Source of the DNA: Candidatus Thiodiazotropha sp. CDECU1
GTDB lineage: Bacteria; Pseudomonadota; Gammaproteobacteria; Chromatiales; Chromatiaceae
Assembly (NCBI RefSeq): GCF_963455295.1
Contig: NZ_OY734020.1
Coordinates: forward strand, 3,658,001-3,722,000
Length of the DNA: 64,000 nucleotides
Direction: 5' to 3'
Within the stretch, counting starts at the first letter, position 1, and the number at the start of each line of letters is the position of its first letter. Below are positions 8,148-17,287 of this stretch, one piece after another. A program made the position numbers and the translations under genes. Below the pieces are notes generated by a model. That model saw nothing but the letters and a program-made list of their open reading frames with translations. It was not told the DNA's origin and did not search any database.

Positions 8148-9851
8148 ATGCATAAACAACCGACACTGGGTATCAGCGCCAGTATCATGGCCTGTCTGGC
8201 AGCCTTTTTACTGGGAATTTCAAACCAAGCTCTGGCCGACACCGAACACGCAGCCGGTGCCGGATCCCCCGATAAGGATATGAACTTTCGCATCGTCACG
8301 GATAACACACCGAGTATCCGCGACGATGGCGAGTCCACCGCCGACCACAGCAAGTTTGAGATCCTTGAAGGCCCCTTCGAGAACGGTCCGGAAGTGACCA
8401 AGGCCTGTCTCTCCTGCCACACCGAGGCGGGACGTCACTTCAGGCAATCGATCCACTGGACCTGGGAGTATGACAACCCGGAGACCGGCCAGAAGCTGGG
8501 CAAGAAGCATCTGATCAACACCTTCTGCACCAACGCCCGCGGTAACGAGGGAATGTGCGCCCAGTGCCACGCCGGCTATGGCTGGAAGGACGAGGCCTTC
8601 GACTTCAACGACGAGAGCAACATCGACTGCCTGGTCTGCCACGACCGCACCGGCACCTACTACAAGACACCCAACAGCATGGGTAACAAGGCCTGCTCGG
8701 TGATGTTTCAGGACAAGGAACCGATCCAGTGGGCCGAGGTGGCGCAGAAGGTCGGCAAACCCGGGCGCGAAAACTGTGGTACCTGCCACTTCTACGGTGG
8801 CGGCGGTGACGGGGTCAAACACGGCGACCTGGACTCCTCGCTGAAGTTTCCCGACAAACAGCTCGATGTCCACATGGATGCCGAGGGTCTCAACTTCGCC
8901 TGTACCACCTGCCATGTCACCAGGCAGCATCTGTGGGCCGGCAGCCGTTACAACGTCATGGCCCACGACACCGAAGGCCTGGGTCTGCCCGGGGAACGAC
9001 GGGACGTGGCCACCTGCGAGTCGTGCCACAGCACCTCGCCCCACACCAACACCGAGCTCACCGGCATCAAGCTGAATGGCCATGTGGACAAGATCGCCTG
9101 TCAGACCTGCCATATTCCCAGCATCGCCCGGGGCGGAGTGGCGACCATGGTCGACTGGGACTGGCGCACCGCCGGCAAGACCAAGAACGGCGAGGGCTTC
9201 AAGGAGAAGAACTACACCCAGGGCAATGGCGCCCATCGGGCAACCTACAAATCGATCAAGGGGGATTTCACCTATGGCGAGGAGCTGACCCCCCACTACG
9301 ACTGGTTCGACGGCCAGATGCTCTACACCACCATCGACACCCGGTTCGACCCGGGGCAGGGTCCGGTGGAGATCAACGGCTTCGAGGGCGCCCGCGACGA
9401 CGGCCTCTCCCGCATCTGGCCATTCAAGCGCATGCATACGGTGCAGCCCTACGACAAGGGCAACAACACCATGGTCTACATGCACCTGTGGGGGGACGAT
9501 GACGACTCATACTGGGGCAACTATGACTTCAGCCGCGCCATCAAGGCGGGCATGCAGAAGAACAGCATCCCCTACAGCGGTGAATTCGGCTTCGTGGAGA
9601 CCTACTCCTTCTGGCCCATCACGCATATGGTGGCACCCAGCGAGGATGCCCTGGGATGCGCGGAATGCCATAGCCGGGACGGCCGTCTGAACCAACTTGA
9701 AGGCTTCTACATGCCGGGCCGTGACAGTTTCAAATGGCTCGACATTCTGGGTTATCTCGCGCTGGGTGGCGCACTGCTGGGCGTGCTGTTACACGGCCTG
9801 ATGCGCAAGCTCTTCAGCCTGAGAAACGGACAGGGGGCAGACCATGAGTAG
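8148..9851 (+). CDS. Octahaem tetrathionate reductase, membrane-anchored
   Basis: Periplasmic octahaem c-type cytochrome of the tetrathionate reductase (OTR) family, whose Shewanella member reduces tetrathionate and also nitrite and hydroxylamine. 567 residues. Signal peptide 1-30, then eight CxxCH haem sites: 87, 137, 161, 210, 252, 290, 318 and one near 505 (CAECH). A hydrophobic C-terminal segment (about 533-552, LDILGYLALGGALLGVLL) followed by basic residues should anchor it to the inner membrane. Its end overlaps the cytochrome b gene by eight bases, indicating coupled translation and a quinol-linked complex. The true substrate is not proven by sequence. Confidence 0.93.
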   Translation: MHKQPTLGISASIMACLAAFLLGISNQALADTEHAAGAGSPDKDMNFRIVTDNTPSIRDDGESTADHSKFEILEGPFENGPEVTKACLSCHTEAGRHFRQSIHWTWEYDNPETGQKLGKKHLINTFCTNARGNEGMCAQCHAGYGWKDEAFDFNDESNIDCLVCHDRTGTYYKTPNSMGNKACSVMFQDKEPIQWAEVAQKVGKPGRENCGTCHFYGGGGDGVKHGDLDSSLKFPDKQLDVHMDAEGLNFACTTCHVTRQHLWAGSRYNVMAHDTEGLGLPGERRDVATCESCHSTSPHTNTELTGIKLNGHVDKIACQTCHIPSIARGGVATMVDWDWRTAGKTKNGEGFKEKNYTQGNGAHRATYKSIKGDFTYGEELTPHYDWFDGQMLYTTIDTRFDPGQGPVEINGFEGARDDGLSRIWPFKRMHTVQPYDKGNNTMVYMHLWGDDDDSYWGNYDFSRAIKAGMQKNSIPYSGEFGFVETYSFWPITHMVAPSEDALGCAECHSRDGRLNQLEGFYMPGRDSFKWLDILGYLALGGALLGVLLHGLMRKLFSLRNGQGADHE

Positions 9852-10548
9852 CGATAAAAAAATCCACCGGGAACGGGGCAGTTTCAAACAACGGGGCGAG
9901 AAGCACTATGTAATGCTCTATACCCGATACGAACGTTTCTGGCACTGGTCCCAGGCCCTGCTCATCTTCACCCTCTTCTACACCGGCCTGGGGCTGCATG
10001 GCCTACATGATTGGCTCGATTTCCATTTGGCGGTCACCATTCACACCTATGGGGCATTGGCATTGATCGTATTGTGGATGTTCACCACCTTCTGGAACTT
10101 CACCACCGGTCAGTGGCGCCAATACCTGTTCAAGGAGGGGGTGATGAAGGTCATCCGCTTCTACGCCTACGGTATCCTGGTGGGAGAACACCATCCCTAC
10201 AAAAAGGGGCTGCAGCGCAAGCAGAACGCCTTGCAGTCCCTGGCCTACATGAGTTTCATGCTGCTGATCGGCCCCGCACTCTGGTCTTCCGGCATCGTCT
10301 ATCTGCTCTACGATCTGTGGAGCGGATACAACTGGTCGGGTCAGGGACTCACACTGATCGCCTTCGTCCACACCGCGGCGGCCTACCTGATGGGCACCTT
10401 CGTGATCATCCATGTCTACATGACCACCACCGGCAAGACGCCGATGCACTATATCAAGACCATGATCACCGGTTACGACAATATCGAGTTGACTGAGGCG
10501 GAGAAGGCCTATATCGAGGAGACCCACTCGGTTTCGATCAAGGACTGA
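9844..10548 (+). CDS. Cytochrome b561-type membrane subunit of the octahaem reductase
   Basis: 234-residue dihaem cytochrome b of the PF01292 superfamily (thiosulfate reductase/formate dehydrogenase gamma type). About four membrane helices are visible, with candidate haem-ligand histidines in RFWHWSQALLIF, VTIHTYGAL, FVHTAAAY and VIIHVYMTT. It presumably takes electrons from the quinol pool and passes them to the octahaem protein, whose gene it overlaps. It is the last gene of the FNR-linked unit; a dispersed inverted repeat follows at once. Confidence 0.9.
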   Translation: MSSDKKIHRERGSFKQRGEKHYVMLYTRYERFWHWSQALLIFTLFYTGLGLHGLHDWLDFHLAVTIHTYGALALIVLWMFTTFWNFTTGQWRQYLFKEGVMKVIRFYAYGILVGEHHPYKKGLQRKQNALQSLAYMSFMLLIGPALWSSGIVYLLYDLWSGYNWSGQGLTLIAFVHTAAAYLMGTFVIIHVYMTTTGKTPMHYIKTMITGYDNIELTEAEKAYIEETHSVSIKD

Positions 10549-10560
10549 GACCTGTGGTTT

Positions 10561-10658
10561 TTATAACGCAAAGGGCGCAAAGAAACGCAAAGCCCGCAAT
10601 GACTATAAATTAAAAAACTTAGCGGCCTTTGCGCTTCACTGCGAACTTTGCGTTATAA
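10561..10658. repeat. Dispersed long inverted repeat, copy 2
   Basis: Same family as 4367-4464. Left arm 10561-10602 and right arm 10622-10658 are imperfect reverse complements built of CGCAAAG units, with TTATAACGC / GCGTTATAA ends and a loop of about 20 bases. It begins 13 bases after the cytochrome b stop codon and may shape that mRNA's 3' end. Confidence 0.85.
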
Positions 10659-10841
10659 GCCCCTTCAGACCCATGCCCCCACAGCGCGGTCGACACCAGA
10701 AGTAAGGTAATAATACCAGAATATGCTTATTGACTAATAAATAACCCTGCGTATAGTAGTTGATTACGAATTACACTGTCCCGCTTGAGAAGCCAATTGG
10801 CCTGATCCGGCCCCATCCTTACCTAGACAAAAGACATCACG

Positions 10842-11216
10842 ATGAAGTACCTGCGAACCCTGCTTGCCGTCACCCTTCTCTTCACTACTCCCCTTGCAAA
10901 CTCAGATGATGTGGTGATCGATACCCCAATGGCCGCCACCACTGTGCATTTCGCGGACCGTTACGCGAGCATCTTCTACATGCAGGGTGAAGAGAGCTAC
11001 AAAGTGATCCTGGCCTTCCCGACCGGCAAGGGTAAGCACGAACAGCTGGTCAGGCAGTCGCTGTATCTTGCCGACGGGCAAAGCTACCAGCTCTCCATCG
11101 GGGGCTACGGCATCAACGAACAGGCATCCACTATCAGCATAACCCGCCAAAACGACCATATTCTGGCCGACATAGTGACCTGCGAATCCAGACAGAACAT
11201 GGCGAAATGTATCTGA
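10842..11216 (+). CDS. Hypothetical secreted protein
   Basis: Not recognised. 124 residues: a clear signal peptide (KYLRTLLAVTLLFTTPLANS) and a mature part of mainly beta character with two cysteines near the C terminus (VTCESRQNMAKCI), which could form a disulfide in the periplasm. Stand-alone gene between two intergenic hairpin elements. Confidence 0.65.
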   Translation: MKYLRTLLAVTLLFTTPLANSDDVVIDTPMAATTVHFADRYASIFYMQGEESYKVILAFPTGKGKHEQLVRQSLYLADGQSYQLSIGGYGINEQASTISITRQNDHILADIVTCESRQNMAKCI

Positions 11217-11288
11217 TCAACACCGGAGGCTAAGGTCCGCAGACAGTTCCCAATACTACCTCGGTCGCGATCGGGTAGTTGATCTATC

Positions 11289-11316
11289 GGTGCGGCAAGC
11301 CGCACCCTACATTTTT
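11289..11316 (+). terminator. Rho-independent terminator
   Basis: GGTGCGG-CAAG-CCGCACC stem-loop followed by CTACATTTTTTT, a good intrinsic terminator for the upstream secreted-protein gene. The core recurs in the 31753 hairpin with the loop CTTG. Confidence 0.7.
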
Positions 11317-11447
11317 TTGTTGCGATTGGCGTCCATTCACGACTTGTTCAGGGTGTGTAATATCGCACCGGAACCCCATCTCCCCGTGACCCGCCACCCG
11401 AAGCGGGATAGAATCACGCTTTTTTACTATCAGGCAGAATCATCCCA

Positions 11448-13160
11448 ATGCGTACCTCCCAGTTCCCCCTGCACACCGTCAAGGAGACCCCCGCCGACGC
11501 CGAAATCGCCAGCCACAAGCTGATGCTGCGGGCCGGCCTGATCCGTAAACTGGCTGCCGGGCTCTACACCTGGCTGCCCCTTGGCCTGCGGGTGCTGCGT
11601 AAGGTGGAGACCATCGTACGCGAAGAGATGGACCGGGCCGGCGCCCTGGAGCTGCTGATGCCGACGATCCAACCCGCCGAGCTGTGGCAGGAGTCGGGTC
11701 GCTGGGAACAGTACGGCGCCGAGTTGCTGCGTCTGCACGACCGTCACAACCGGGACTTCTGCTACGGCCCCACCCATGAGGAGATCATCACCGACCTGGC
11801 GCGCAACGAGCTACGCAGCTACAAGCAGCTGCCGGTCAACTTCTATCAGATCCAGACCAAGTTCCGTGACGAGACCCGCCCCCGCTTTGGTGTCATGCGC
11901 GCCCGGGAATTTCTCATGAAAGACGCCTACTCCTTCCATCTCAATCAGGCGTCCCTGCAGCAGACCTACGATGTGATGCATGAGACCTACTCCCGCATCT
12001 TCAGCCGTTGCGGCCTTGATTTCCGTCCGGTTGCCGCCGACACAGGCAGCATCGGCGGTAGCGGCTCCCATGAGTTCCATGTTCTGGCCGCTTCCGGAGA
12101 GGACGCCATCGCCTTCTCCACCGGGAGCGACTACGCCGCCAATGTGGAGCTGGCCGAGGCCATCGCTCCTGCCGGCGAGCGTCCGGCCCCGTCCCTGGAG
12201 ATGACCCTGGTCGACACCCCCGATGCCAAGACCATCCAGGACCTGGTGGAACAGTTCGATCAGCCCATTGAGAAGACAGTGAAGACCCTGGTGGTGAAGG
12301 CAGCCGAAGAACAGAAAGCCGAGCTGGTGGCCCTGCTGGTGCGTGGCGACCACGACCTGAACGAGATCAAGGCCGACAAGCTGCCCCAGGTGGCCTCACC
12401 CCTGGAGTTCGCCGAGGAGGCGGAGATCCGCGCCGTCATCGGCGCCGGTCCCGGCTCCCTGGGACCGGTCAACCTGCCGATCCCCTGCATTGTCGACCGC
12501 ACTGTAGCCAAGATGGCTGACTTCAGCGCCGGCGCCAACCAGGACGGCAAGCACCACTTCGGCATCAACTGGGGACGCGACCTGCCTGAGCCTGCCGAGA
12601 TCGCCGACCTGCGCAACGTGCTTGAAGGCGACCCCAGCCCGGACGGCCAGGGAACAATCACCATCGCCCGTGGAGTCGAGGTGGGGCACATCTTCCAGCT
12701 GGGCAAAAAGTACAGTGAGGCCATGAACGCCACCGTGCTCGATGAGAACGGCAAGGCCACGGTGATGACCATGGGCTGCTACGGCATCGGCGTGAGCCGG
12801 GTAGTGGGCGCCGCCATCGAGCAGCACCACGACGACAAGGGTATCGTCTGGCCTGCCGCTCTGGCCCCCTTCCAGGTGGCCCTCTGTCCCATGAAGATGG
12901 GTAAATCCCAGCGGGTCAGGGAAGCGGTGGAGAGACTCTATGACGAACTGACAACAGCGGGTATCGACGTGCTTCTCGATGATCGGGATGTTCGACCCGG
13001 CTTTATGTTCGCCGATATGGAATTGATCGGCATCCCTCACCGCATTGTGGTGGGTGAGAAATCCCTGGACGAGGGTAAGGTGGAGTACCGGGGACGCCGG
13101 GAGAGCGAGAACAGTTTCATCCCACTTGACGATATTGTCGGGTTTATACTGGATCGGTGA
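11448..13160 (+). CDS. proS: Prolyl-tRNA synthetase
   Basis: Class II aminoacyl-tRNA synthetase charging tRNA-Pro, 570 residues, the normal length of the bacterial type. Motif 1 region ([20 protein letters not shown]), motif 2 ([21 protein letters not shown]) and motif 3 ([17 protein letters not shown]) are present. The editing (INS) domain lies between motifs 2 and 3 (about 225-390) and the anticodon-binding domain is at the C terminus (about 475-565). Single gene. Confidence 0.97.
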   Translation: MRTSQFPLHTVKETPADAEIASHKLMLRAGLIRKLAAGLYTWLPLGLRVLRKVETIVREEMDRAGALELLMPTIQPAELWQESGRWEQYGAELLRLHDRHNRDFCYGPTHEEIITDLARNELRSYKQLPVNFYQIQTKFRDETRPRFGVMRAREFLMKDAYSFHLNQASLQQTYDVMHETYSRIFSRCGLDFRPVAADTGSIGGSGSHEFHVLAASGEDAIAFSTGSDYAANVELAEAIAPAGERPAPSLEMTLVDTPDAKTIQDLVEQFDQPIEKTVKTLVVKAAEEQKAELVALLVRGDHDLNEIKADKLPQVASPLEFAEEAEIRAVIGAGPGSLGPVNLPIPCIVDRTVAKMADFSAGANQDGKHHFGINWGRDLPEPAEIADLRNVLEGDPSPDGQGTITIARGVEVGHIFQLGKKYSEAMNATVLDENGKATVMTMGCYGIGVSRVVGAAIEQHHDDKGIVWPAALAPFQVALCPMKMGKSQRVREAVERLYDELTTAGIDVLLDDRDVRPGFMFADMELIGIPHRIVVGEKSLDEGKVEYRGRRESENSFIPLDDIVGFILDR

Positions 13161-13300
13161 AGTAGAAATAAAATCGTTTATGACTTTAACGACCGCCGCA
13201 TAGAACGGGGACAGGGATTTGACAGCTTACCGCTGAAGCGGGGAAACTATGCCGCTTTCGCACCCACACCGGGGTGATTCAACAAAGAGGCAGAACCAAG

Positions 13301-13816
13301 ATGACCAGACAAAACACTTACAACCGCGATGAGCTGTTGAGTTGCGGCCATGGTGACATGTTTGGTCCGGGGAATGCCCAGTTGCCGACCCCCAATATGC
13401 TGATGATGGATCGCATCATCAAAATCACAGATGACAGCGGGGAGTTCAATAAGGGTGAAATCCTCGCCGAGCTCGATATCCAGCCCGATCTCTGGTTCTT
13501 CGACTGCCATTTCCCCGGGGATCCGGTAATGCCGGGCTGCCTCGGCCTCGATGCCATGTGGCAGATGGTGGGATTCTTTCTTGCCTGGATCGGCAATCCG
13601 GGACACGGTCGGGCGCTGGGTGTCGGCGAAGTCAAGTTCACCGGCCAGGTTTTGCCTACCGCCAAGCAGGTCACCTACCACATCAACATCAAACGAGTAA
13701 TCGCCCGCAAGCTGGTACTGGGTGTGGCAGATGGAGTGATGAAGGTGGATGGACGGGAGATCTATTCCGCCAAGGACCTGCGTGTCGGCCTGTTCACCTC
13801 CACCGACAACTTCTGA
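13301..13816 (+). CDS. fabA: 3-hydroxydecanoyl-ACP dehydratase/isomerase
   Basis: Enters the unsaturated branch of fatty acid synthesis by dehydrating 3-hydroxydecanoyl-ACP and isomerising trans-2 to cis-3 decenoyl-ACP. 171 residues, close to E. coli FabA. The hot-dog-fold active site [20 protein letters not shown] carries catalytic His and Asp. The ATG at 13301 follows AGAGG and gives [18 protein letters not shown], as in relatives; a frame extension to 13274 is less likely. No fabB is adjacent, unlike in Pseudomonas; a nucleoside transporter follows by 12 bases. Confidence 0.96.
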   Translation: MTRQNTYNRDELLSCGHGDMFGPGNAQLPTPNMLMMDRIIKITDDSGEFNKGEILAELDIQPDLWFFDCHFPGDPVMPGCLGLDAMWQMVGFFLAWIGNPGHGRALGVGEVKFTGQVLPTAKQVTYHINIKRVIARKLVLGVADGVMKVDGREIYSAKDLRVGLFTSTDNF

Positions 13817-13828
13817 TCCCAACGGCCG

Positions 13829-15073
13829 ATGGCCATACTGCAGGGATTGACCGGTCTGTTACTCTTCCCTCTGCTGGCTTGGCTGATCAGCGAAAACCGC
13901 CAGGCCTGCAACTGGCGCGTACCGGTTACCGGGCTGGCCCTGCAGCTGATCATCGCCATTCTGTTACTCAAGATCTCGCTGTTTCAAACCCTGTTCATCC
14001 AACTCAACCAGGCCCTGCTGGCCCTGCAGCAGGCCACCCAGGCAGGCACCAGTTTCGTCTTCGGCTATCTGGGGGGCGCCGAATCCCCTTTTCTGGAAAG
14101 TGATAGCGGCAGCAGTTTCATTCTCGCCTTTCGCGCCCTCCCCCTGGTGTTGGTGATCAGCGCCCTCTCCGCCCTGCTCTTTCACTGGCGCATACTCCCG
14201 CTGGTGGTGGGATTCTTCTCTCGACTGCTGCAGAAAAGCCTGAATATCAGCGGCGCCCTGGGCCTGGGTGCGGCGGCCAACGTGTTTGTCGGTATGGTGG
14301 AGTCACCCCTGCTGATCCGCCCCTATCTCAACAGACTCACCCGTAGCGAGCTGTTCAGCCTGATGACCCTGGGCATGGCGACCATCGCCGGCACCGTGCT
14401 GGTCCTCTATGCCAGCCTGCTCGAGGGGGTGATCGCCAATCCGATCGGGCATCTGCTGACTGCCTCGTTGATCTCCGCACCCGCCGCCGTGATGATCTCC
14501 CGGCTGATGATACCGGAGACCCAACCAGGCACGGCAGGCGAGTTGCTGGAACTCCAATCCGCCAACAGCAGCATGGAGGCGATTACCCATGGGACCATCG
14601 AGGGACTCAAGCTGCTGGCCAACATCATTGCCATGCTGATTGTGCTGGTCGCTCTGGTCAGCCTCCTAAACCTGATACTTGGGCTGCTGCCGAATTTCGT
14701 CGGAGAGCCGCTGAGCCTGCAACGCCTGCTGGGGTGGTTGATGGCCCCGATGGCCTGGCTGATGGGCATACCCTGGTCGGAAGCGGTCACAGCCGGTTCA
14801 CTCCTGGGCACCAAGACGGTGCTCAACGAACTCCTGGCCTACCTCGACCTTACCAACCTGCCTGAGGGTAGTTTGAGTGAACGCAGTCGCCTGATCCTCA
14901 CCTACGCCCTGTGTGGATTCGCCAATTTCGGCAGTCTGGGTATCATGCTCGGAGGCCTGGGATCCATGGTGCCGGAACGCCGCAGTGAGATAGTATCCCT
15001 GGGCATGAAGTCGATCGTTGCCGGCACCCTGGCCACCCTGCTCACCGGCACGATCGCCGGATTGGTATTGTGA
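13829..15073 (+). CDS. Concentrative nucleoside transporter, NupC family
   Basis: Inner-membrane symporter of the CNT family, importing nucleosides with H+ or Na+. 414 residues with many hydrophobic helices. The family's conserved gate region is visible as GAAANVFVGMVESPLLIRPY, and the second half has LGTKTVLNELLAYLDL and ALCGFANFGSLGIMLGGLG. It starts 12 bases after fabA, so it may be cotranscribed, although no functional link is evident. Confidence 0.92.
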   Translation: MAILQGLTGLLLFPLLAWLISENRQACNWRVPVTGLALQLIIAILLLKISLFQTLFIQLNQALLALQQATQAGTSFVFGYLGGAESPFLESDSGSSFILAFRALPLVLVISALSALLFHWRILPLVVGFFSRLLQKSLNISGALGLGAAANVFVGMVESPLLIRPYLNRLTRSELFSLMTLGMATIAGTVLVLYASLLEGVIANPIGHLLTASLISAPAAVMISRLMIPETQPGTAGELLELQSANSSMEAITHGTIEGLKLLANIIAMLIVLVALVSLLNLILGLLPNFVGEPLSLQRLLGWLMAPMAWLMGIPWSEAVTAGSLLGTKTVLNELLAYLDLTNLPEGSLSERSRLILTYALCGFANFGSLGIMLGGLGSMVPERRSEIVSLGMKSIVAGTLATLLTGTIAGLVL

Positions 15074-15092
15074 GGGTTTCTGAAAGATTGCT

Positions 15093-15278
15093 TTATAACG
15101 CTAAGGGCGCAATGAAACGCTAAGCACGCAAAGGGATTAAGTCGAACTCACAGTGACAATTTGAATTAAACATGATGCAACAACCACCTGCGTCACTACT
15201 CAAACAAAACAATCTGGCTCGGCGAAATATTAAAAATCCTTCGCGATCTTTGCGTTTCATCGCGCCCTTTGCGTTATA
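15093..15278. repeat. Dispersed long inverted repeat, copy 3 (long loop)
   Basis: Left arm 15093-15134 and right arm 15238-15278 match the arms of the other two copies, but about 100 bp separate them instead of 15-20. It lies between the nucleoside transporter and the aldolase/dehydrogenase gene. The interior has no coding frame; it could be an internal insertion or the longer, parental form of the element. Confidence 0.8.
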
Positions 15279-15311
15279 TTCTTCATAAGAATTCCATCAG
15301 AGGATCCATCA

Positions 15312-17279
15312 ATGAAAAGCCTGTGGAACGACAACGAAGCCGCCAACTGTGAAAGCGAACTGGCGCTACGTGTCTACACCTCCCGCCTGCTGGGCTCAGA
15401 TCCTTCATTAGTGCTGCATGGGGGTGGCAATACCTCGGTCAAGATCAGCGAGAAGAACCTTTTCGACGAACCGGAAGAGATCCTCTATGTAAAGGGCAGC
15501 GGATGGGATCTGGCCAGCATCGAAGCTCCCGGATTCACCCCGGTTCGCATGGACCATCTACTCAAACTGGCCCAGCTAGACACTCTCAGCGACAGTGAGA
15601 TGGTCAATCAATTGAAGACCCACCAGACCTTCGCCAGCGTACCCACCGCTTCTGTGGAGGCGATCCTGCACGCGGTTCTGCCCTATAAATATGTGGATCA
15701 TACCCATGCGGACGCCATCGTAACCCTGACCAATACGACCCAGGGGGAGCAGCTCATTCGCCAGCTCTACGGGGAGCGTGTGGTTGTGATTCCCTATGTG
15801 ATGCCCGGCTTTGATCTGGCAAAGTCTGTGGCAAGGCTGTTTCCCTGCAGTGCCAATCAAGAGACCATTGGCATAGTGCTGATGAATCATGGCCTGATTA
15901 CCTTTGGCGACGACGCGCAGCTCTCATATGACCGCATGATCCAACTGGTGGACGAGGCGGAATCCTATTTACAGCAATCGGGAGCCTGGGAGCTCTCTAT
16001 CCATGGCGAGGAGCATAAGGCTCAACCCGATCTACTGGCCGATCTGCGCAAGGAGATATCCGATGTTGCAGGGTTCCCGGTCATTATGCAGAGCCATCGC
16101 GGTCAGTCCGAGCTGGGATTTTGTCAGCGACAGGACCTGGCAAAGATCTCCCAGCGTGGACCTGCCACACCGGATCATGTGATCCGCACCAAGCAGTTGC
16201 CCATGCTGGGCAGACGCACCATAGAATACGTCGCTGACTATCAGCGCTATTTTGAACAGCACGCCCCCGCTTCCAGAATCCCGGTGGAGATGCTCGATCC
16301 AATCCCGAGAGTGGTACTCGATGGGGAATTCGGCATGCTCACTATCGGCAGAAACTGCCGCGAAGCGGGCATCGTGGCCGACATCTACCAGCACACCATG
16401 ACAATCATTCAGCGGGCGGAACTGCTGGGGGGCTGGCAGGCCCTCCCGACCCAGGCGATTTTCGATGTGGAGTATTGGGAGCTGGAGCAGGCAAAACTGC
16501 GTAAAGGCAACCAGCCTCCCCCCTTCCAGGGAGAGGTGGCGGTTATCACCGGTGCAGCCTCAGGGATCGGCAAGGCCTGTGTCGGTGCATTGCTGAGTCG
16601 GGGTGCCGCCGTTGTCGGATTGGATAGATCCCCTGCCATTGTGGAGCAGCACGATAACCCTGGTTTCCTGGGTGTTCACTGTGACATCAGCGACGCGGAT
16701 GGGGTCGAAGCGGCACTTGAGCAGGCGGTGTTGCATTTCGGCGGCGTGGATATGCTGATTCTGAACGCCGGCATTTTTCCCGGGGGATGCCCGGTATCTG
16801 AGCTGGACGATGAGCTGTGGCGTCAGGTCATGGGGATCAACCTGGATGCGAACCTGGGCCTGTTACGCAACTGCCACCGCTACCTGAAACGGGCGCCACG
16901 CGGCGGTCGGATCGTGGTGATCGGATCAAAAAACGTACCGGCCCCGGGACAGGGGGCGGCCGCCTATTCCGCATCCAAGGCGGCATTGACACAACTGGCC
17001 AGGGTGGTTGCATTGGAGTGGGCGAGTGACGCCATCCGCATCAACACACTCCATCCTGATGCGGTTTTCGATACCGCCATCTGGACAGAAGAGGTCTTGG
17101 CGACCAGGGCGGAACACTATGGAATCAGCATTGCAGAGTATAAAAAACGCAATCTGTTGAAGTGTGAAATCAGCAGCAGAGATGTGGCCGAACTGGCCGC
17201 GGAACTATGTGATGAGCGATTCAGCAAGACCACCGGGGCGCAGATTCCGGTGGACGGGGGCAATGACCGGGTGATTTAG
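15312..17279 (+). CDS. Bifunctional class II aldolase / short-chain dehydrogenase
   Basis: 655-residue fusion of the RhaD-like bifunctional rhamnulose-1-phosphate aldolase/alcohol dehydrogenase family. Residues about 15-390 are a class II aldolase (HGGGNTSVK, the zinc-ligand HTHADA, then MNHGLITFG). Residues about 410-655 are a short-chain dehydrogenase with the nucleotide loop TGAASGIGKA, NAG (LILNAGIF) and active-site YSASK. A deoxysugar or related phospho-sugar is the likely substrate; no kinase or isomerase for rhamnose or fucose is nearby, so the actual substrate is unknown. Start preceded by AGAGGA. Confidence 0.9.
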   Translation: MKSLWNDNEAANCESELALRVYTSRLLGSDPSLVLHGGGNTSVKISEKNLFDEPEEILYVKGSGWDLASIEAPGFTPVRMDHLLKLAQLDTLSDSEMVNQLKTHQTFASVPTASVEAILHAVLPYKYVDHTHADAIVTLTNTTQGEQLIRQLYGERVVVIPYVMPGFDLAKSVARLFPCSANQETIGIVLMNHGLITFGDDAQLSYDRMIQLVDEAESYLQQSGAWELSIHGEEHKAQPDLLADLRKEISDVAGFPVIMQSHRGQSELGFCQRQDLAKISQRGPATPDHVIRTKQLPMLGRRTIEYVADYQRYFEQHAPASRIPVEMLDPIPRVVLDGEFGMLTIGRNCREAGIVADIYQHTMTIIQRAELLGGWQALPTQAIFDVEYWELEQAKLRKGNQPPPFQGEVAVITGAASGIGKACVGALLSRGAAVVGLDRSPAIVEQHDNPGFLGVHCDISDADGVEAALEQAVLHFGGVDMLILNAGIFPGGCPVSELDDELWRQVMGINLDANLGLLRNCHRYLKRAPRGGRIVVIGSKNVPAPGQGAAAYSASKAALTQLARVVALEWASDAIRINTLHPDAVFDTAIWTEEVLATRAEHYGISIAEYKKRNLLKCEISSRDVAELAAELCDERFSKTTGAQIPVDGGNDRVI

Positions 17280-17287
17280 GGCCTAGT

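Noticed and set aside
8220-9485. Long open frame antisense to the octahaem reductase gene
   Set aside because: Low-complexity Val/Gly/Ala translation caused by GC-rich codons of the true gene; the haem motifs lie on the plus strand.
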